64,000 bases of DNA. It comes from Neurospora tetraspora (Eukaryota; Ascomycota; Sordariomycetes; Sordariales; Sordariaceae). A program made the translations under genes and the position numbers. Positions 22,098 through 34,491 of the stretch are shown one piece after another; position 1 is the stretch's first letter; each line of letters begins with the position of its first letter. The stretch lies in the NCBI RefSeq assembly GCF_033439725.1, contig NW_026944386.1, positions 434,001 to 498,000 on the forward strand. Direction: 5' to 3'. The notes under the pieces are model-generated. The model worked only from the letters and a program-made list of their open reading frames with translations. It did no database searches and had not been told where the DNA came from.

Positions 22098-23017
22098 CTT
22101 TATGCTGGCTGTACTGGCATGTGTCAAGTTTTCCGGTTCAGCCTGGCTCAGAATATGAGGAAAGAAGAAGTTGCAAAGGAAAGAAGGAGTGGAGAAGGGT
22201 GAGACCAGGACATGATAAGAACATAAGGAGGCCGTGAGAAGAAGACCATGAAAAGGAGGAAAGCAGAATTGAAGACGCAACACAACCATCAGAAGTAATA
22301 AAACTACCGCGTTCTTAATCTCCATCTGCACGACAGTCATAAGTACATGTATGAGACTCACTCCGTCACTCCAGATAGAGCTCGCCCAACACAGCTTTGA
22401 CCAACCGTTTACTCGCGAACTGGATTTGTCCACTCGACTTGACGGAGTAGCCTGAAGCGTATCTAGACTCGGCTTCCAGAAACGAGCAAGGAAAGAATAC
22501 ATTTTACTGGACTGTGACTTTGACCATTCTTCGGTAGCATGAGAATTGAAAACCCTCCTGCTCCCGGCCTGTTGGGCACCGAATTCCCATAAGTGTAGTC
22601 AGTATGCTCACTCTTTTCAGTCCCCTCTGAGTTTGACGTTTCTTCCGACAGCTTCTCAGCTTCTCCAGCTCCCAGCCTTGCAAGATCCCCCATCTTCCTT
22701 CTGTTTAGATTAACCAGTCCCTATAACTCAGAGATTTCTCTCCCAGTCTCCCTCCCTCAAATCTCAACCTTTCAGACTCCTCGCCTCATACCCTCCCTCC
22801 AGTTGTCCCACCAAAGACACAAAACATATTTTATATCTTCACTTATAGAAAGGATCAATAAGTTAGGCCTGCCGCCTTACCCTCCCTTCCTCCCCTCCTC
22901 AACCGCTCCCCTCCCATCTCCAACGTTGATCGTGATGGATGGGAGACTCACTTACACTTACACTTACACCTGTGCTGTGCCCCCCATTTATAACTACCAT
23001 TTCGCAGCATAACAATC
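22098..23017. other. Spacer upstream of the 5S rRNA gene
   Basis: No supported gene. CACTTACACTTACACTTACAC repeats lie near 22948-22966. TTATAA at 22988-22993 is about 25-30 bp before the 5S start, where Neurospora 5S genes carry a required TATA-like element. Confidence 0.5.
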
Positions 23018-23136
23018 ACATACGACCATACCCACTGGAAAACTCGGGATCCCGTCCGCTCTCCCATAGATAAGCCAGTGAGGGCCAGACTAGTAGTTGG
23101 GTCGGTGACGACCAGCGAATCCCTGGTGTTGTATGT
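23018..23136 (+). rRNA. Dispersed 5S ribosomal RNA gene
   Basis: A 119-base sequence starts ACATACGACCATACCCACTG and ends CTGGTGTTGTATGT. The first and last six bases pair (ACATAC with GTATGT) to form helix I. Internal polymerase III promoter parts (TAGTAGTTGGGTCGGTGACG and AGCGAATCCC) are intact. It matches my memory of the main Neurospora 5S type. Neurospora is known for 5S genes scattered singly through the genome and not in the rDNA repeat, and this is one such copy. A TATA-like box precedes it and T runs follow. Confidence 0.95.
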
Positions 23137-23174
23137 CTTTTGTCTTTTAATCGTCTTTTTTTTAATTTTTTTTT
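23137..23174 (+). terminator. Polymerase III T-run terminator of the 5S gene
   Basis: CTTTTGTCTTTTAATCG is followed by runs of eight and nine T straight after the 5S end. Four or more T on the non-template strand stop RNA polymerase III. Confidence 0.75.
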
Positions 23175-26100
23175 ATGGAGCTTTCCGGGTGTCATCCTGT
23201 TTCGGAGACTTTTTTTAACTTTTTGGGGAACTTTTTGTGTGGGGAGTGAGTGCGTTGTGGAGAGTGGAATTGGAGTTACAGTAACTGAGGAGTGAACTGA
23301 GTGATCGCCGATCTTTGTGGAGATGTGAAGGGTCTTGGTGAAGTGGAGATGAGATGGTGACGACGATGGAGTGGATCATGTTTGTAAAGATCCGGATGCT
23401 TAACATTTAGACACTTAATGTTGAGGGTTGGGTTTGATGAAATGGGATGGATGTACTGTAATGAAGTGTGCCTTTTTTTTCTTTACAGCGTTTTTAGCTT
23501 CAAGGCGCCCCAAGGACATTGTGTTTACATCCTTTTGGCATCGTTGATATCGGCGTCGTTGGACGTCTCTCCAACGGAAGCCTTCTCAACCCTCGTATCG
23601 TGAATCTCCGATGTCGTGTTTCCCGGCGGATGGGCCTATCGTTCGTCTGAACTTCACCCGGGCTTTCGAAGTCAAAATACCCACATTCTACACCATGAAA
23701 ACCGAAAACTTCGTTCACGTTCATAATGCACATCCACTAAGTGTTTACATGATGATCGTGTAGTTGACGATCCGAGTTAACGTACACCGCGATTATGTAC
23801 CTTCTCAGCTCGACTTTGAGCTCCTGAGGCATTTGAAAGGCGGTAAAGCTTGCATATCTAGTAGCATCCGCAAAATATGCAAACCACTGCACGAAGCATG
23901 CATACACATGCACGAGTACACGTGGGCTGGACTATTAAGAGCTCGCTCAGGTTCTGATCCGAACAGCGAACCATGGAGCATGACTTGCGGGGTTTTGCAA
24001 AGAAAGAAGTCTTCCATAGGCGTGATAGGGAATATGAAATCGAAATAAGACGCTTGGCGAAAGGCAACATATTGAAGTTTGCAAAGTGAGGTGAAAAAAG
24101 AAGGGATTTGCCATGTACAACAAGGCCCTAAAAACAAGCAAGGTAAATCCCGTACACCAAGGACGCACAGGCTCACACAAGTGAGAGGACAAAGCTCACA
24201 AAGGAGGGACGGAGTAACCCGTTACCCGTCGCTGTGTGCTATTGTGAAGCGTGTAAATGAGGTTATGAGTATGAAATATGGTCACACAGTTGGGAATATG
24301 TTCGCAGTAGATGACGGAGGTGGGAAATGAGGATGGTAGTACACAGGGGCAAAGGGCGGGGATGGTTGTGTTACTGGTGATGAGTTGATGACTGGATCTT
24401 GGTTGAAGTTTCCCGAGATGAGGTTCGGCACTGCAACTGCAGAGTGTAGCTATGTAGAGATCCCGCTCGGGATGGTAGTTGTAAACTACTATCGAGGTGG
24501 TTGGGAGGATGTCCCCGTCCTTGTTGCTCAGACTTGGACTCGGATGAAGATCGTGGTCGACGTGGTGCATGCACAGAGGCAATGGTGGCCAGCGTGTCTC
24601 ACCCAAAAGCCGGCACTAAAAAGAGCTTGATCCCTCTCGTTGCTTTTTCGCGTGCATTGTCTTTCACGTTGACCTTGGACTGGTGGTGAGGCCTCGGTGA
24701 CCTCTGTCTCTGGTGTGTCTTCAGGCTGTATCTCTGGGCTGAAGAAGTCCAGCGGGACGAGTGACCACGTTCAGCGGGGCAATCTTTGTTAGCACGCTGC
24801 GGGAAAGGGATTCACACTTCAGCTGTAGGCGGAGCATCCCCAGCCTTCTGTCTTGTCGCTAGTCTGTGATTTCGGAGATGGGCGAGTGGTGGTTTTGATC
24901 AGGCTCCATCGCGATCAGATTTTATCATCTCTCGTTCTTGCGAACGAAATAGTTCGGAATGGCAGCCAACGGCGACAGAACTTGCAAGAGCAAGAGAATC
25001 TTGAAGACGAACAGAGCAAAGATTTGTGGTGCTCATGACATCAGTCCACTCTCCATGTCTTGGCGCTCTCCACTTGATGATGCGGGATGCATTCCGCTAG
25101 CACAGACCAGGCAAGGTCGGATGTGATCGAGCTTAAAGCCAAGTGAGTGCTGACGGGTGCCGCCGCAGGTACCAATCCTCCCCTCGTCTGATGTATTTTC
25201 AACGACATGTGTTAGCAAACGTGCTCCTTCAAACAGCCTCGAAACTATCGCAAAAGAACAACCAGCCCTCTGGGACTTTTGGCGTGGTCAAGTGGGGGAG
25301 AAGGAGGGGAATTCGCACAAAACCCACCGCCCACTATATCCAGTGATCCACTCTGCCCGCAGGCCAAGCGACGACAAGCGACGGGACTCCAGCTGCTCCA
25401 GGGTTAAAAAGACGACAGGGTTTCAGATAAATCTCGACAGATTGGCCAATCAGACATTGCCATATTCCTGTCCAGCATCGGGCTAGCACTGGGCCACTGG
25501 CTAGACTGGCCCTAGGTATCTCTCCACAGAGCAACATCATCGATGCAACCTCACTGACAACACCGCATTTTCCCCAACTGGGACCCAGGAAGTCATTCCC
25601 AGTTTTGCGAGCGATCTTCATCAAGAAGAAAAGGTTTTCTTCAACCACGCCGTCGGGAGATGGGCTGCCCAAAGAGCTTGAAGAGAATTGTAGAGTACCT
25701 ACACGGCTTACGCAAGTACCGTACGATCGGGCAGCGGCCTTTGGCAATCTGGGCTTGGCCGCTTGACAGCGAGGAAACCCAGCCTCTTCCGTCACAGGCT
25801 CTCAGCACCTCTTCTCTGCTTGCTTCCATACTTCCATCCAGCAGCCAGTGAGAAAGGCCACGGCAGTCTGGTGGCAGGTTTAATGTCCAAAATCTCACCA
25901 ATCCGCTGCGTACCACGGCAAATGGCCGGTTTTTGAAACACGGGAACGACCTTGCTCTGCTCGGGTTCTCGGAACAGTTTGTTGCTCATCTCATCATCTC
26001 CCAATTGCCTGCCGAGAGTTTGATGATTGATGAATGAGTCAACCGCGACGTGTACCATGACATCCCAACTCAACTTTTTGCTCCCCTCCAACGTCAACAT

Positions 26101-26211
26101 CAAATCCAGGAACAGGAACAGAAACATGGCATCCCTTCTTGGCTCGCCAGGCACCATTATCCAGAAAGCAAAGAGAAAGGCAAATAGGTCATAGCGCATA
26201 TGGTGACAGGG
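23175..26211. other. Gene-poor DNA between the 5S gene and the copia element
   Basis: 3 kb of normal base composition with only short, unrecognised frames on both strands. The largest (154 residues, minus, 25334-25795) has no domain and poor codon pattern. No RNA gene was recognised. Confidence 0.4.
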
Positions 26212-26216
26212 AGAGG

Positions 26217-26388
26217 TGTCAGATTCAAGGGTGGTTTTAGCCATACCATATGGAGGTTAGCGCTCCAGCCACCTGATATTGCCTAATTTCTGGGCATATC
26301 TGGGTTCCTCCAGCACCTCCTATACCTTCTGGGCGAGTCAGTCACACATACTCTTCAATTAATTAATTCTATATAGTCACATCTAACA
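26217..26388 (+). repeat. 5' LTR of the copia element
   Basis: 172 bp, TGTCAG...TAACA. It matches the 3' LTR at about 85% by eye, with differences mainly C-to-T and G-to-A, and also matches the LTR fragment at the window start. Confidence 0.92.
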
Positions 26389-29300
26389 ATTAATAGTCTG
26401 ATTTGCGTATTTACGTTCAATGCTACGATTATCGATTATAAGTAAGATCCCTACGAAACTAATAACGTTAACTATATTCTTATTAAAGGAATTTACTGAT
26501 AAAGCTATTACGGTTATCTTTAATACCCCTACTAATTAGCCTAATTAATATAAATTCTCAAAAGATTCGCTAATAGTAATTAGGATTTTAATAATTGGCT
26601 ACTTAAGGGAGGATTTATAATTTAGAGGGTTTTATCCCCGAAGCCGGAAAATTTCTTCCTTACTAAATAAATAAAGGACTGCCTTCTAGCGGTGAAAAAG
26701 GAGTTCATTAAATTTAATAGAGGAATCCAGATTAACAAGGTTATAATTATAATTATAATAATTATTACTACTATAGCTCTTAATACGAACGGTATTATTA
26801 TCAAAACTACTACTACTATTTAATTCTAAGAAGAAGCCGCCGCTGGTGCTAATAAAGACGATAAGGAAAGAAGTTTAAGAGAAGAAGAGAAAGAAGAGGA
26901 TAATAAATATTATACCGAATAGAATATTAGGGAGGATATAATTATTAACCTTTCTACTAACTTAATAATTACCGGGAAAGTAATTTACAATTAAATTAAT
27001 AATATATATAATATTCGCTATAAATATTAAAAAGACTTCGACGACGCTAATATTCGAATTTGTAATTGGGTAAGTAGTTATATCGCTACCTACTATATTA
27101 ATACTTTATTTAAATAGGATAAATCTACCTACAACTAGTTTAGAGAAATTGAAAATTAGATTAATTATTGACCTATCGATTAAATCGCTAAAATTTATCG
27201 AAATTATTAAACCTTTATTAAAAAAAACTATAAAAAAGTAACCTAAAGATTTTAAAAAGTAATTATCCGATTAGGAAATATTTATTATAAATAAAAAGAG
27301 ATTCGGAATTAGTAAAACAATTTTCCTTATTTTATGGTTTACCGATTTTATCAATATAGTTTATAAATATAAGCCTATTTAGGTTAACAGTTTTTAGAAG
27401 TTCGATAACGAATTCGAAGAGATATCCTTAAAATATAAAAACGTATCCGTTAATTTTAAAAGGGTTAATATATTGGAACGTACTATACTATTAACTAATT
27501 TTAAGAATGTTATAATTCGTAGCGCTTAGGGTATTAGCCGTTCTAATTCGTAAAAATTCGTATTTAATAAAGAGGACGCTCTTAAATTTTAATTATAAAA
27601 AGAAGCGGAAGGTAAATATAAAGAGGAAATGTAACGTGGATAAAAATACGAAAGATTCTTTACGGCCGAAAAAGAAAGGAGGCGTTATGCCGCTTTATAA
27701 GGTTTATAATTAAAGCCCGTACCTAATAATGTATTATTAGTATTTAATAGTTAAAATTAAAGATAATTTTAAATAGAAATTAAGCGGCCCTATTTAGAAA
27801 TTTATTAATAAATATTTTTAAAAATATCCCAAAATTAGTAAAGAGGTTAAAAAAGTTAAGAATTAAATACAGGACCGCTTTATTACCTTTACGTAGACTA
27901 TTATTTCAAAAATTAAAGGAGATAAGAAATCGGTACCTATAATTTAGTATTTTTTATTAAATAAGGTATTTTTAATACGAATAGTGGTAAAAGTAATATT
28001 TATTTACTTAAGAATTCTATAATCCTTAATTCCGGGGCTTTTATCTATATTTTTAACGAAATTAATCGTTTCTCTTTATTTTAAATAGCGTCCTTAAAGG
28101 ATGAAATTTAGGCTAGTAAATTTTAAATACCTATTAAAGATTTTAGGATTATTAATATAAAAATATAAGGAAAGAAGGGAGCTTTAAAATTATAGTTGAA
28201 AGAGGTAGCTTTCTATCTTAATTTTATTATAAATTTTATATTATTACGCCTATTTCGAAAATAAAGTTTTTATTAGGATTATAAACCGTTTAATAACTAC
28301 CTCTATCGATTAAATAATTTACTCTTTTATTACCTTTAAAAAATTTATTATTAAATAATCCTCGAATATTTACCCCTCTCCTTTAATTACACCGCCTTCT
28401 TTACATATTAAAATTATTTTAATTCCTTTATTAGCCATTATATATATATAATGCCCGTTAAATTCTAATATAAACAATTCAGTTATTACGGTTTTTAAAT
28501 TTTTAAATACGTTTATAATATTGAGGGCGCTAGATTTAAAGGGCCCGCTGCTTATTAGTATAATGCGTACAGTATTTTAAAGATTAAATAATAAATTAAA
28601 CAAAAATTATAGAATAGGGGATTTAATCCGGGAGAGCGTTTCGCTATCGATTTCTTCGAATATAAAGTAGGGAAAGGTGGTTTTAAATACGTTATACTTA
28701 TTATTTATCGATAGATTAAATTTATTTAAGATATTTATATAGCGAACCGAATAATTAAAACTATCGCTAAAGGATTCCTTTTAGTTATCGATATAATTAA
28801 TTATTAATATAATATTAAAATTAAATATATCGAGTACGATAACGAATTTAATAGTTAATACGTTAAGAATAAGTTAGTTATACGCTTTATTATTTTTAAA
28901 CCCTTAGTACTTAATATTTAAATTTAAAACGGTAGTGTTGAGCGTTTATGGGGTATAATTAAACAAAAAGCGTATATAATAATAAATAGCGCTAAATTTC
29001 CTTATAACCTTTAATTTGAAATTATTTTAGCTTCGGTCTACTTTATTAACCGACCGTTTAGGTATTTCTATAATTAGAAATTACTATATAAGCGGTTTTA
29101 TACCTTCGTAGCCTACCGTAAGGGGGTGTAAACCGAACCCTACAAGCTTAACTTTCATTATTTACGTATTTACGGTTACAAAGTATATATGATAATAGGT
29201 ATTATATAGAAAAAAGAGCAACTGCGTAAGAAATTTTAATTAAAGGTTTAAATTGGATTCTTTATTAGCTACGCTACTTTTTCTATTTATTAAATTTGGA

Positions 29301-29684
29301 ACCCATAGATTAATCATATCGTCTATACTTATAATATACTTTTTAACAAAGATTTAATTTATTTAAAGAACTTTAATAATTTTAAGGAAGGATTAAAGCT
29401 AATTAGCGACGAGATTATCGATTTATTTAATTAAATTAATTAACTTCCTTAGCTATTTATACGATATTTCGAACCCTTTAATATAATTTAAGATATAGAA
29501 GATAATAGTCTTACCCCTCTCTTACTGTTATTTTTCGATAACGAATTTTAAAAAAATAATAACGAGACCGTTTCGAAATTAATAGAGCCTACCGCTTAGA
29601 ATAAAATATTTATCGACTTTATATTTAATTACCCTACTCTATTAAATATATTATTAACTACTTTTATTACCGGCTTTATAATAA

Positions 29685-30236
29685 GAGAAAGTCTTTTCGC
29701 ACCACTATCATTGTCTTTAGGCACTGCCGCTCTATCCTTCCTGCCCTTCTAGCCAATTAAACACTTCGTATCCTCCCCCATCTTCACCCATCGAATCCTC
29801 ACACCAGTCTAGCACATACTACGCCCGCCAAGCTCCTAGATTTCAACCCATTACACATTTTGACCCCTACACAGGCCACTTTGCATACTGCACTGGCCAG
29901 TACTAGTACTTTATTGTATTTAATTAATCTACCTCACGGCAATACCAGTACGTCGCATTACTAAGTAAATAAAATAGTCGCATCTAGTCAATGGTATGGA
30001 ATGATGCATCACTTTTCAGTACGTTTTCCCAGCTAACCGTGATGCAGATGGCCGATGCAGCGACCCAGCCCGCGTGCGACCGTGGCGTGCTGGATAGTGA
30101 AACTTATGAAAAAATACACTTGAGATTCGATAAGTGGAGATGGGGAATGATGCACGCAATTTGATTGGTTAGAAGGGCGGGAAGGGTGGGGCGGCAGTGT
30201 CTGAAGACAATGATGGCGGTACGAAAAGACTTTCTC
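29685..30236. mobile_element. hAT-like MITE nested in the copia element
   Basis: 552 bp with long terminal inverted repeats. The left end GAGAAAGTCTTTTCG..CC..ATCATTGTCTT matches the reverse complement of the right end for at least 80 bp, with scattered mismatches. Perfect 8-bp direct repeats TATAATAA flank it (29677-29684 and 30237-30244), the target-site length of hAT transposons. It has no transposase frame, so it is non-autonomous. Unlike the copia DNA around it, it keeps a normal C and CpA content, so it either arrived after RIP or escaped it. Confidence 0.85.
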
Positions 30237-32107
30237 TATAATAAATTTGCTAGAGCCTATCTCCTTCCCGACCTTCAAACTATAGGAAGCCGTGTTTAAC
30301 GTTGGGAGATTTGTTTAATTAATTAGGCAACGGTAGGGTAAAATAATTATAAAGGTAGAAATTAACCGCTTAATTTCTAAAGGTAGTAAATTAGATTCTA
30401 TTAAACGTTAAAACCTCCTTCTAATTTTAAAGACTTACCGCGATTTCGAATATTACGATTTAAATAATCTCTTTAAGTAAATACAAGAAATATCTTTTAA
30501 TAATTATAAAGAAATAAAATTACAAGTTAAAATTAATAAAAACGTTGCTTATATTAAAAGCCTTTAAATCTTCGACTATATAAATATATATATATAAATT
30601 TAATCAATATAATCGGTTATTAAAAGTAAAAATTCGTTTCGTAATTAGAGGAAATTAATAGTATAATCATAGTAAAGAGACGTATACTTCTATATTAATT
30701 AGTCGTTTATTTCGGTCAATTATTACCCACGCTACTAAATTTAATTTCGAATTTATTTAATATAATATAATAAATACCTTCATTAACGCCTACTTCGATA
30801 AGGAGATTTATATACGTATGCCCCCTAATTCTTAAAAATATAGTATTATCTTTAAAATCTTTAAGGCCCCTATAATTTTTATTAAATTCTCTTATTATAT
30901 TAACGAGAATTTAATAGAACCTTCGAAAATTTATGGTTTAACCCGTTATTCGAAGACTTATATATTTTTAAATATAATAGAATTTTAATTTTCTATTACG
31001 TTAACGATATTATTTTCGCTTTCAGTAAATTATAGTACGATAAAATTATCCGGGTTACAAAAAAGCTGGAAGAAAAATATAAATTTATTAGTAATAATAA
31101 TTTTTAATAGTTTTTAGGTATCGAAATTATTCGAAACCGAAAGGCAAGTTATATTTAATTGTCCTAACGGGAATATATCTATAAAATTACTAAATTAATT
31201 AAAAATCACTATACCTTCGTTTTTATTCTAATAAATAACGAAGAGTTTATATTTTATAATAGCGTAGCCTTTTTCGAATAGATCCGAGAGTATTAGATTA
31301 TTATCGGCTCTATAATATACGTTATTATAATTACCCGGTTTAATATCGCCTTCGCCACTAGCTGATTGGTTAATTATAATCATAATCCTGGTCCTTAATA
31401 TTATAAGGCTATTAATGAAATTTTGTACTATTTTTAATATTACCTTAATCTTTCTTTTTATTACAATAAATTAACGAAATTCGAGATTATTTTAAATATA
31501 TTGTACGCCGAGAATTCTTTAAATCGAAAGAGTTTATATGAATTTATAATTAAATTCTTTAGTAATTTAGTTTATTAGGGTATAATTAAATAAAAAACAG
31601 TATTTACTTTAACAATAGAAGTAGAGTTATTATTAATTTTAAACGTTACTAAGGAAGTTATTGCTATTATATATTTATATAAAGAGATTAATATTCCCTT
31701 CGATAAGGATGTATTTGTGATCGGTTATAATAATATATAGACGATTTGTATATTAACTATTAAAGTAGCGAAATTAATAATTAACTTAAAATAATTTAAT
31801 ATTTATCGTTATTAGTTGAAGTAGGAGATTATGGAGGGAAGGATTGAAGTTGAGTATTTAGAGACGAAGAAAATACTAGCCAATAGATTGACGAAGGTTC
31901 TAAGATAATTAGATTACGAGAAATTCCAAGAATTAATAGGAATAACGAATGTATTAGTTTATAAGGAAATAGGGATAGATAAGGAAATTCTAGATAATAT
32001 TTTGGAGGATATTTATAGTTTAGTTGGAGAAATTAACGTATTAGAATAGAGATTTTGTAAATAGTTTTACTTTTACCCTATTTAGAAAGTCTGTAAGTGA
32101 GAGGGTA

Positions 32108-32279
32108 TATTAGATTTAAGGGTGGTTTTAACTATACTATATAGAGGTTAGCGCTCCAGCCACCTGATATTGCCTGATTTCTGGGCATATTTGGGTTACC
32201 TTAGTACCCCCTATACTTTCTGGGCGAGTCAGTCATATATAGTCTTCAATCAATTAATTCTGTACGGTTATATCTGACA
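32108..32279 (+). repeat. 3' LTR of the copia element
   Basis: 172 bp, ending ATCTGACA and followed directly by the AGAGG target duplication. Its start TATTAG shows RIP-type changes from TGTCAG. Confidence 0.92.
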
Positions 32280-32284
32280 AGAGG

Positions 32285-33478
32285 TAGGTACCGCACCAGC
32301 TGTGTGCCTGCCACCTCAGTTAAGCTTCCAGTTGCAGTGCATAATGTGGCTTGCTTTTTTCTCTTCTCTTTTCTTTTTTTCCCTTTCAGTTTCTTGGCAA
32401 CATGGAAGAGCTGGCCCTGGCCTTGGCAGCCTGCCCTGGACGACCTGGCCCTGACCTGGGCCCTGCAAGCAACGTCACTCGGTCACCTTATCACCGGCGA
32501 CGCGACGACAATGTTAGACCAGCTTCGAGCTGCTAGTGGTCACTGGCTCTGTTGCGATGGAGATACAAACTGAATCTAGGCTCGTCCTTGATGCTGTTCG
32601 GGACCCCAAAAAAAAAAAAAAACCACGGGGCTGGTGGCTGGTGGTGGTAGCTGGGAGCTGGTAGGTGAGTTCGGATGTGGCAGCTGTCAATGATGCTATC
32701 GGGCATCGTTCTTGTCTTTGTTTTCTGTATTGGGTGATGAAATGGTTCTGGGCAGCGAGATCTGAAAGGTCCAAACAAAGAAATATCGTCCACCGTCTAC
32801 ACTACCCAGTACCATGTACCAAGTGGAAACTGGGGTCCCGGCTGGTGGTTGTGGTGCTTGCTGGACGACCGACGTCGTAGCACCCTGGTTGCATCCGGAC
32901 GACGGAGTCGCTCGCTTCTCTGATGGAGACGATGGCGGGAATGACAACACCAAGATCAGACTCCACTTTTTGTTTGGTGGCAGCCGAGCAACCTGGTTGA
33001 CCTGGATGGATGGAGTCCAACGACATCAATGGAGCTCCAGACGAAAACCACTGTTCGTTGTTTCCTGTTGTGGGCACAAACCGTGGCTGCCCTGGCCCGT
33101 TCCGTCAGTCGTCACTGCCTGTGGTAAATTATAAACAGGAAGGCACGAGGTGCTACACCCAGTCGAGTCCTTTCCATCTTCCATCTCATCCAGCCTACCC
33201 TGCCTTGGCAATTCCTGCGTTTGTCTCACTTCGAAGGACCAGACGACATTTAATTTGCACCACCCTCTGCCCAAATCAGCTCCAGTCGCCTTCACTCTGC
33301 TCTCACCTTTCTCCCACCTCGACCATCTGCCCCACCAAACAAAACCTACTTGGACCGCGACTTCTTGTCTCTGCCTCCTTCCTCACTCACCTTCAACAAT
33401 AATCTATCTCGGACATACCTCTAGTCGCCGCCTACAACCACACCCAACCACCACACCAACATCTCTACATCCATCAAA
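32285..33478. other. Intergenic DNA upstream of the CFEM gene
   Basis: Normal base composition returns immediately after the copia element. It contains a 15-base A run near 32608-32622 and C/T-rich leader-like DNA from ~33170 to the start codon. The overlapping frames here show no recognisable domain. Confidence 0.45.
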
Positions 33479-34491
33479 ATGAAGGCCTCTGCTATCCTCG
33501 CTCTTGCCGGCGCTCTTGCCGTCAGCGCCCAGTTCCCCGACAACTTCCCCAGCTGCGGCGTAAGTAGAGCCTCATGATGAACAAGCCATGGGTAAAGAAA
33601 ACCATGTACTAACCGCACCCTTCAGAAAACCTGCGGCAACAACATGCTCGACAAGGCTGGCTCTGAGTTCCAGTGCGGCCGTGATGATGCTGCCTGCTTG
33701 TGCAAGGACGTCAACTTCGGCTACGGCATTCGCGACTGCTCCATCGCTATCTGCTCTGAGAGCGACGCCGACACCGCCATCAACTGGGGCAAGCAGTATT
33801 GCGCTGATGCCGGTGTCACTGTCAACCTTCCTCCCGCCTCTGCTGTAAGTTCACGCATTTCACAGGTAACAAGCAGTCCAGCACTAACAACCACATAGGG
33901 TCCTGGCTCCGGCTCCGGTTCCGGTGCTTCTGGCTCTGCCTCCGCTGTCACCACTTCCACCGTGATCACCACCGTCAGCTCTGCCATCAGCACCGTCACC
34001 TCCGTGACCATCGTTTCCTCCGGCTCTCCCTCTGGCGGCGCCGGCGCTGGCGGTTCTGCTAGCTCTGCCTCTGGCGACGCCACCGCTATCACCACCAGCG
34101 AGTTCACCTCCACCTTCACCAGCGGCGAGTCCACCATCACCACCACCGGTACTACCACCGTCTCTGGCGTCTCTGGCGTCGCCGGCGCTACCTCGGCCCC
34201 CCAGACCACCGTCACCAACCCCGTTGTTTCCACTGTCACCTCCGAGAGCTCCACCTTCGAGACTACTGTTGGTAGCACCACTTTCACCTCGAGCGTCACT
34301 GGCTCTGCCCTCAGCTCTGCTCTCCAGAGCCAGGCCTCCAGCTCTTCCAGCGCTGGTGCTGTAAGTTATCATCCGTTCTTCAGATCCAGTCAACAAAGAT
34401 GCTAACAAACAATCTCCAGCCCCCTCAGCAGACCGCCGCTCCCATCGCCGGCTTCTTCGCTGCCGCTGGTCTCGCCGCCATGCTTCTCTAA
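33479..34491 (+). CDS. CFEM-domain, GPI-anchored cell-surface protein
   Basis: Four exons, 33479-33559, 33626-33844, 33899-34360 and 34420-34491, joined by three small introns with GTAAGT donors and CTAAC branch sites, give 277 residues. A cleavable signal peptide (MKASAILALAGALAVSAQ) is followed by a CFEM domain with eight cysteines, including DDAACLC, where the Asp may ligate haem as in Candida Rbt5/Csa2. Next comes a ~150-residue Ser/Thr/Gly-rich linker fit for O-glycosylation. The end SSSSAGAPPQ followed by a hydrophobic AGFFAAAGLAAMLL tail is a GPI-attachment signal. CFEM proteins act in haem/iron uptake, adhesion or host interaction; which applies here cannot be told. It follows the RIP'd repeat region by 1.2 kb and shows no RIP damage itself. 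Confidence 0.92.

Larger units (their letters stand above)
26217..32279 (+). mobile_element. Complete Ty1/copia LTR retrotransposon, RIP-inactivated
   Basis: Flanked by identical AGAGG target duplications (26212-26216 and 32280-32284). Both ends are 172-bp LTRs beginning TG and ending CA, with TGTCAGAT/ATCTGACA inverted ends. The interior is very AT-rich, with few CpA/TpG and many TpA, the RIP signature, and has no long open frame. Protein relics in order are an integrase core (GERFAIDFFEYKVGKGG near 28640, then YIEYDNEF near 28830), reverse transcriptase (IYIRMPP near 30810, and YYVNDIIFAF near 30995, where the usual YVDD has become YVND), and RNase H (STEAELL-like near 31615, then GRIEVEYL near 31840). 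Integrase before reverse transcriptase marks it as copia, not gypsy. It is interrupted by the hAT-like element at 29685. Confidence 0.93.

Noticed and set aside
26400-29680. Possible AT-rich host gene or centromere DNA
   Set aside because: LTRs, target duplication and integrase/reverse transcriptase relics show that it is the interior of a RIP'd copia element.
30033-30278. 81-residue minus-strand frame
   Set aside because: It lies mostly within the inverted end of the nested MITE and has no protein features.
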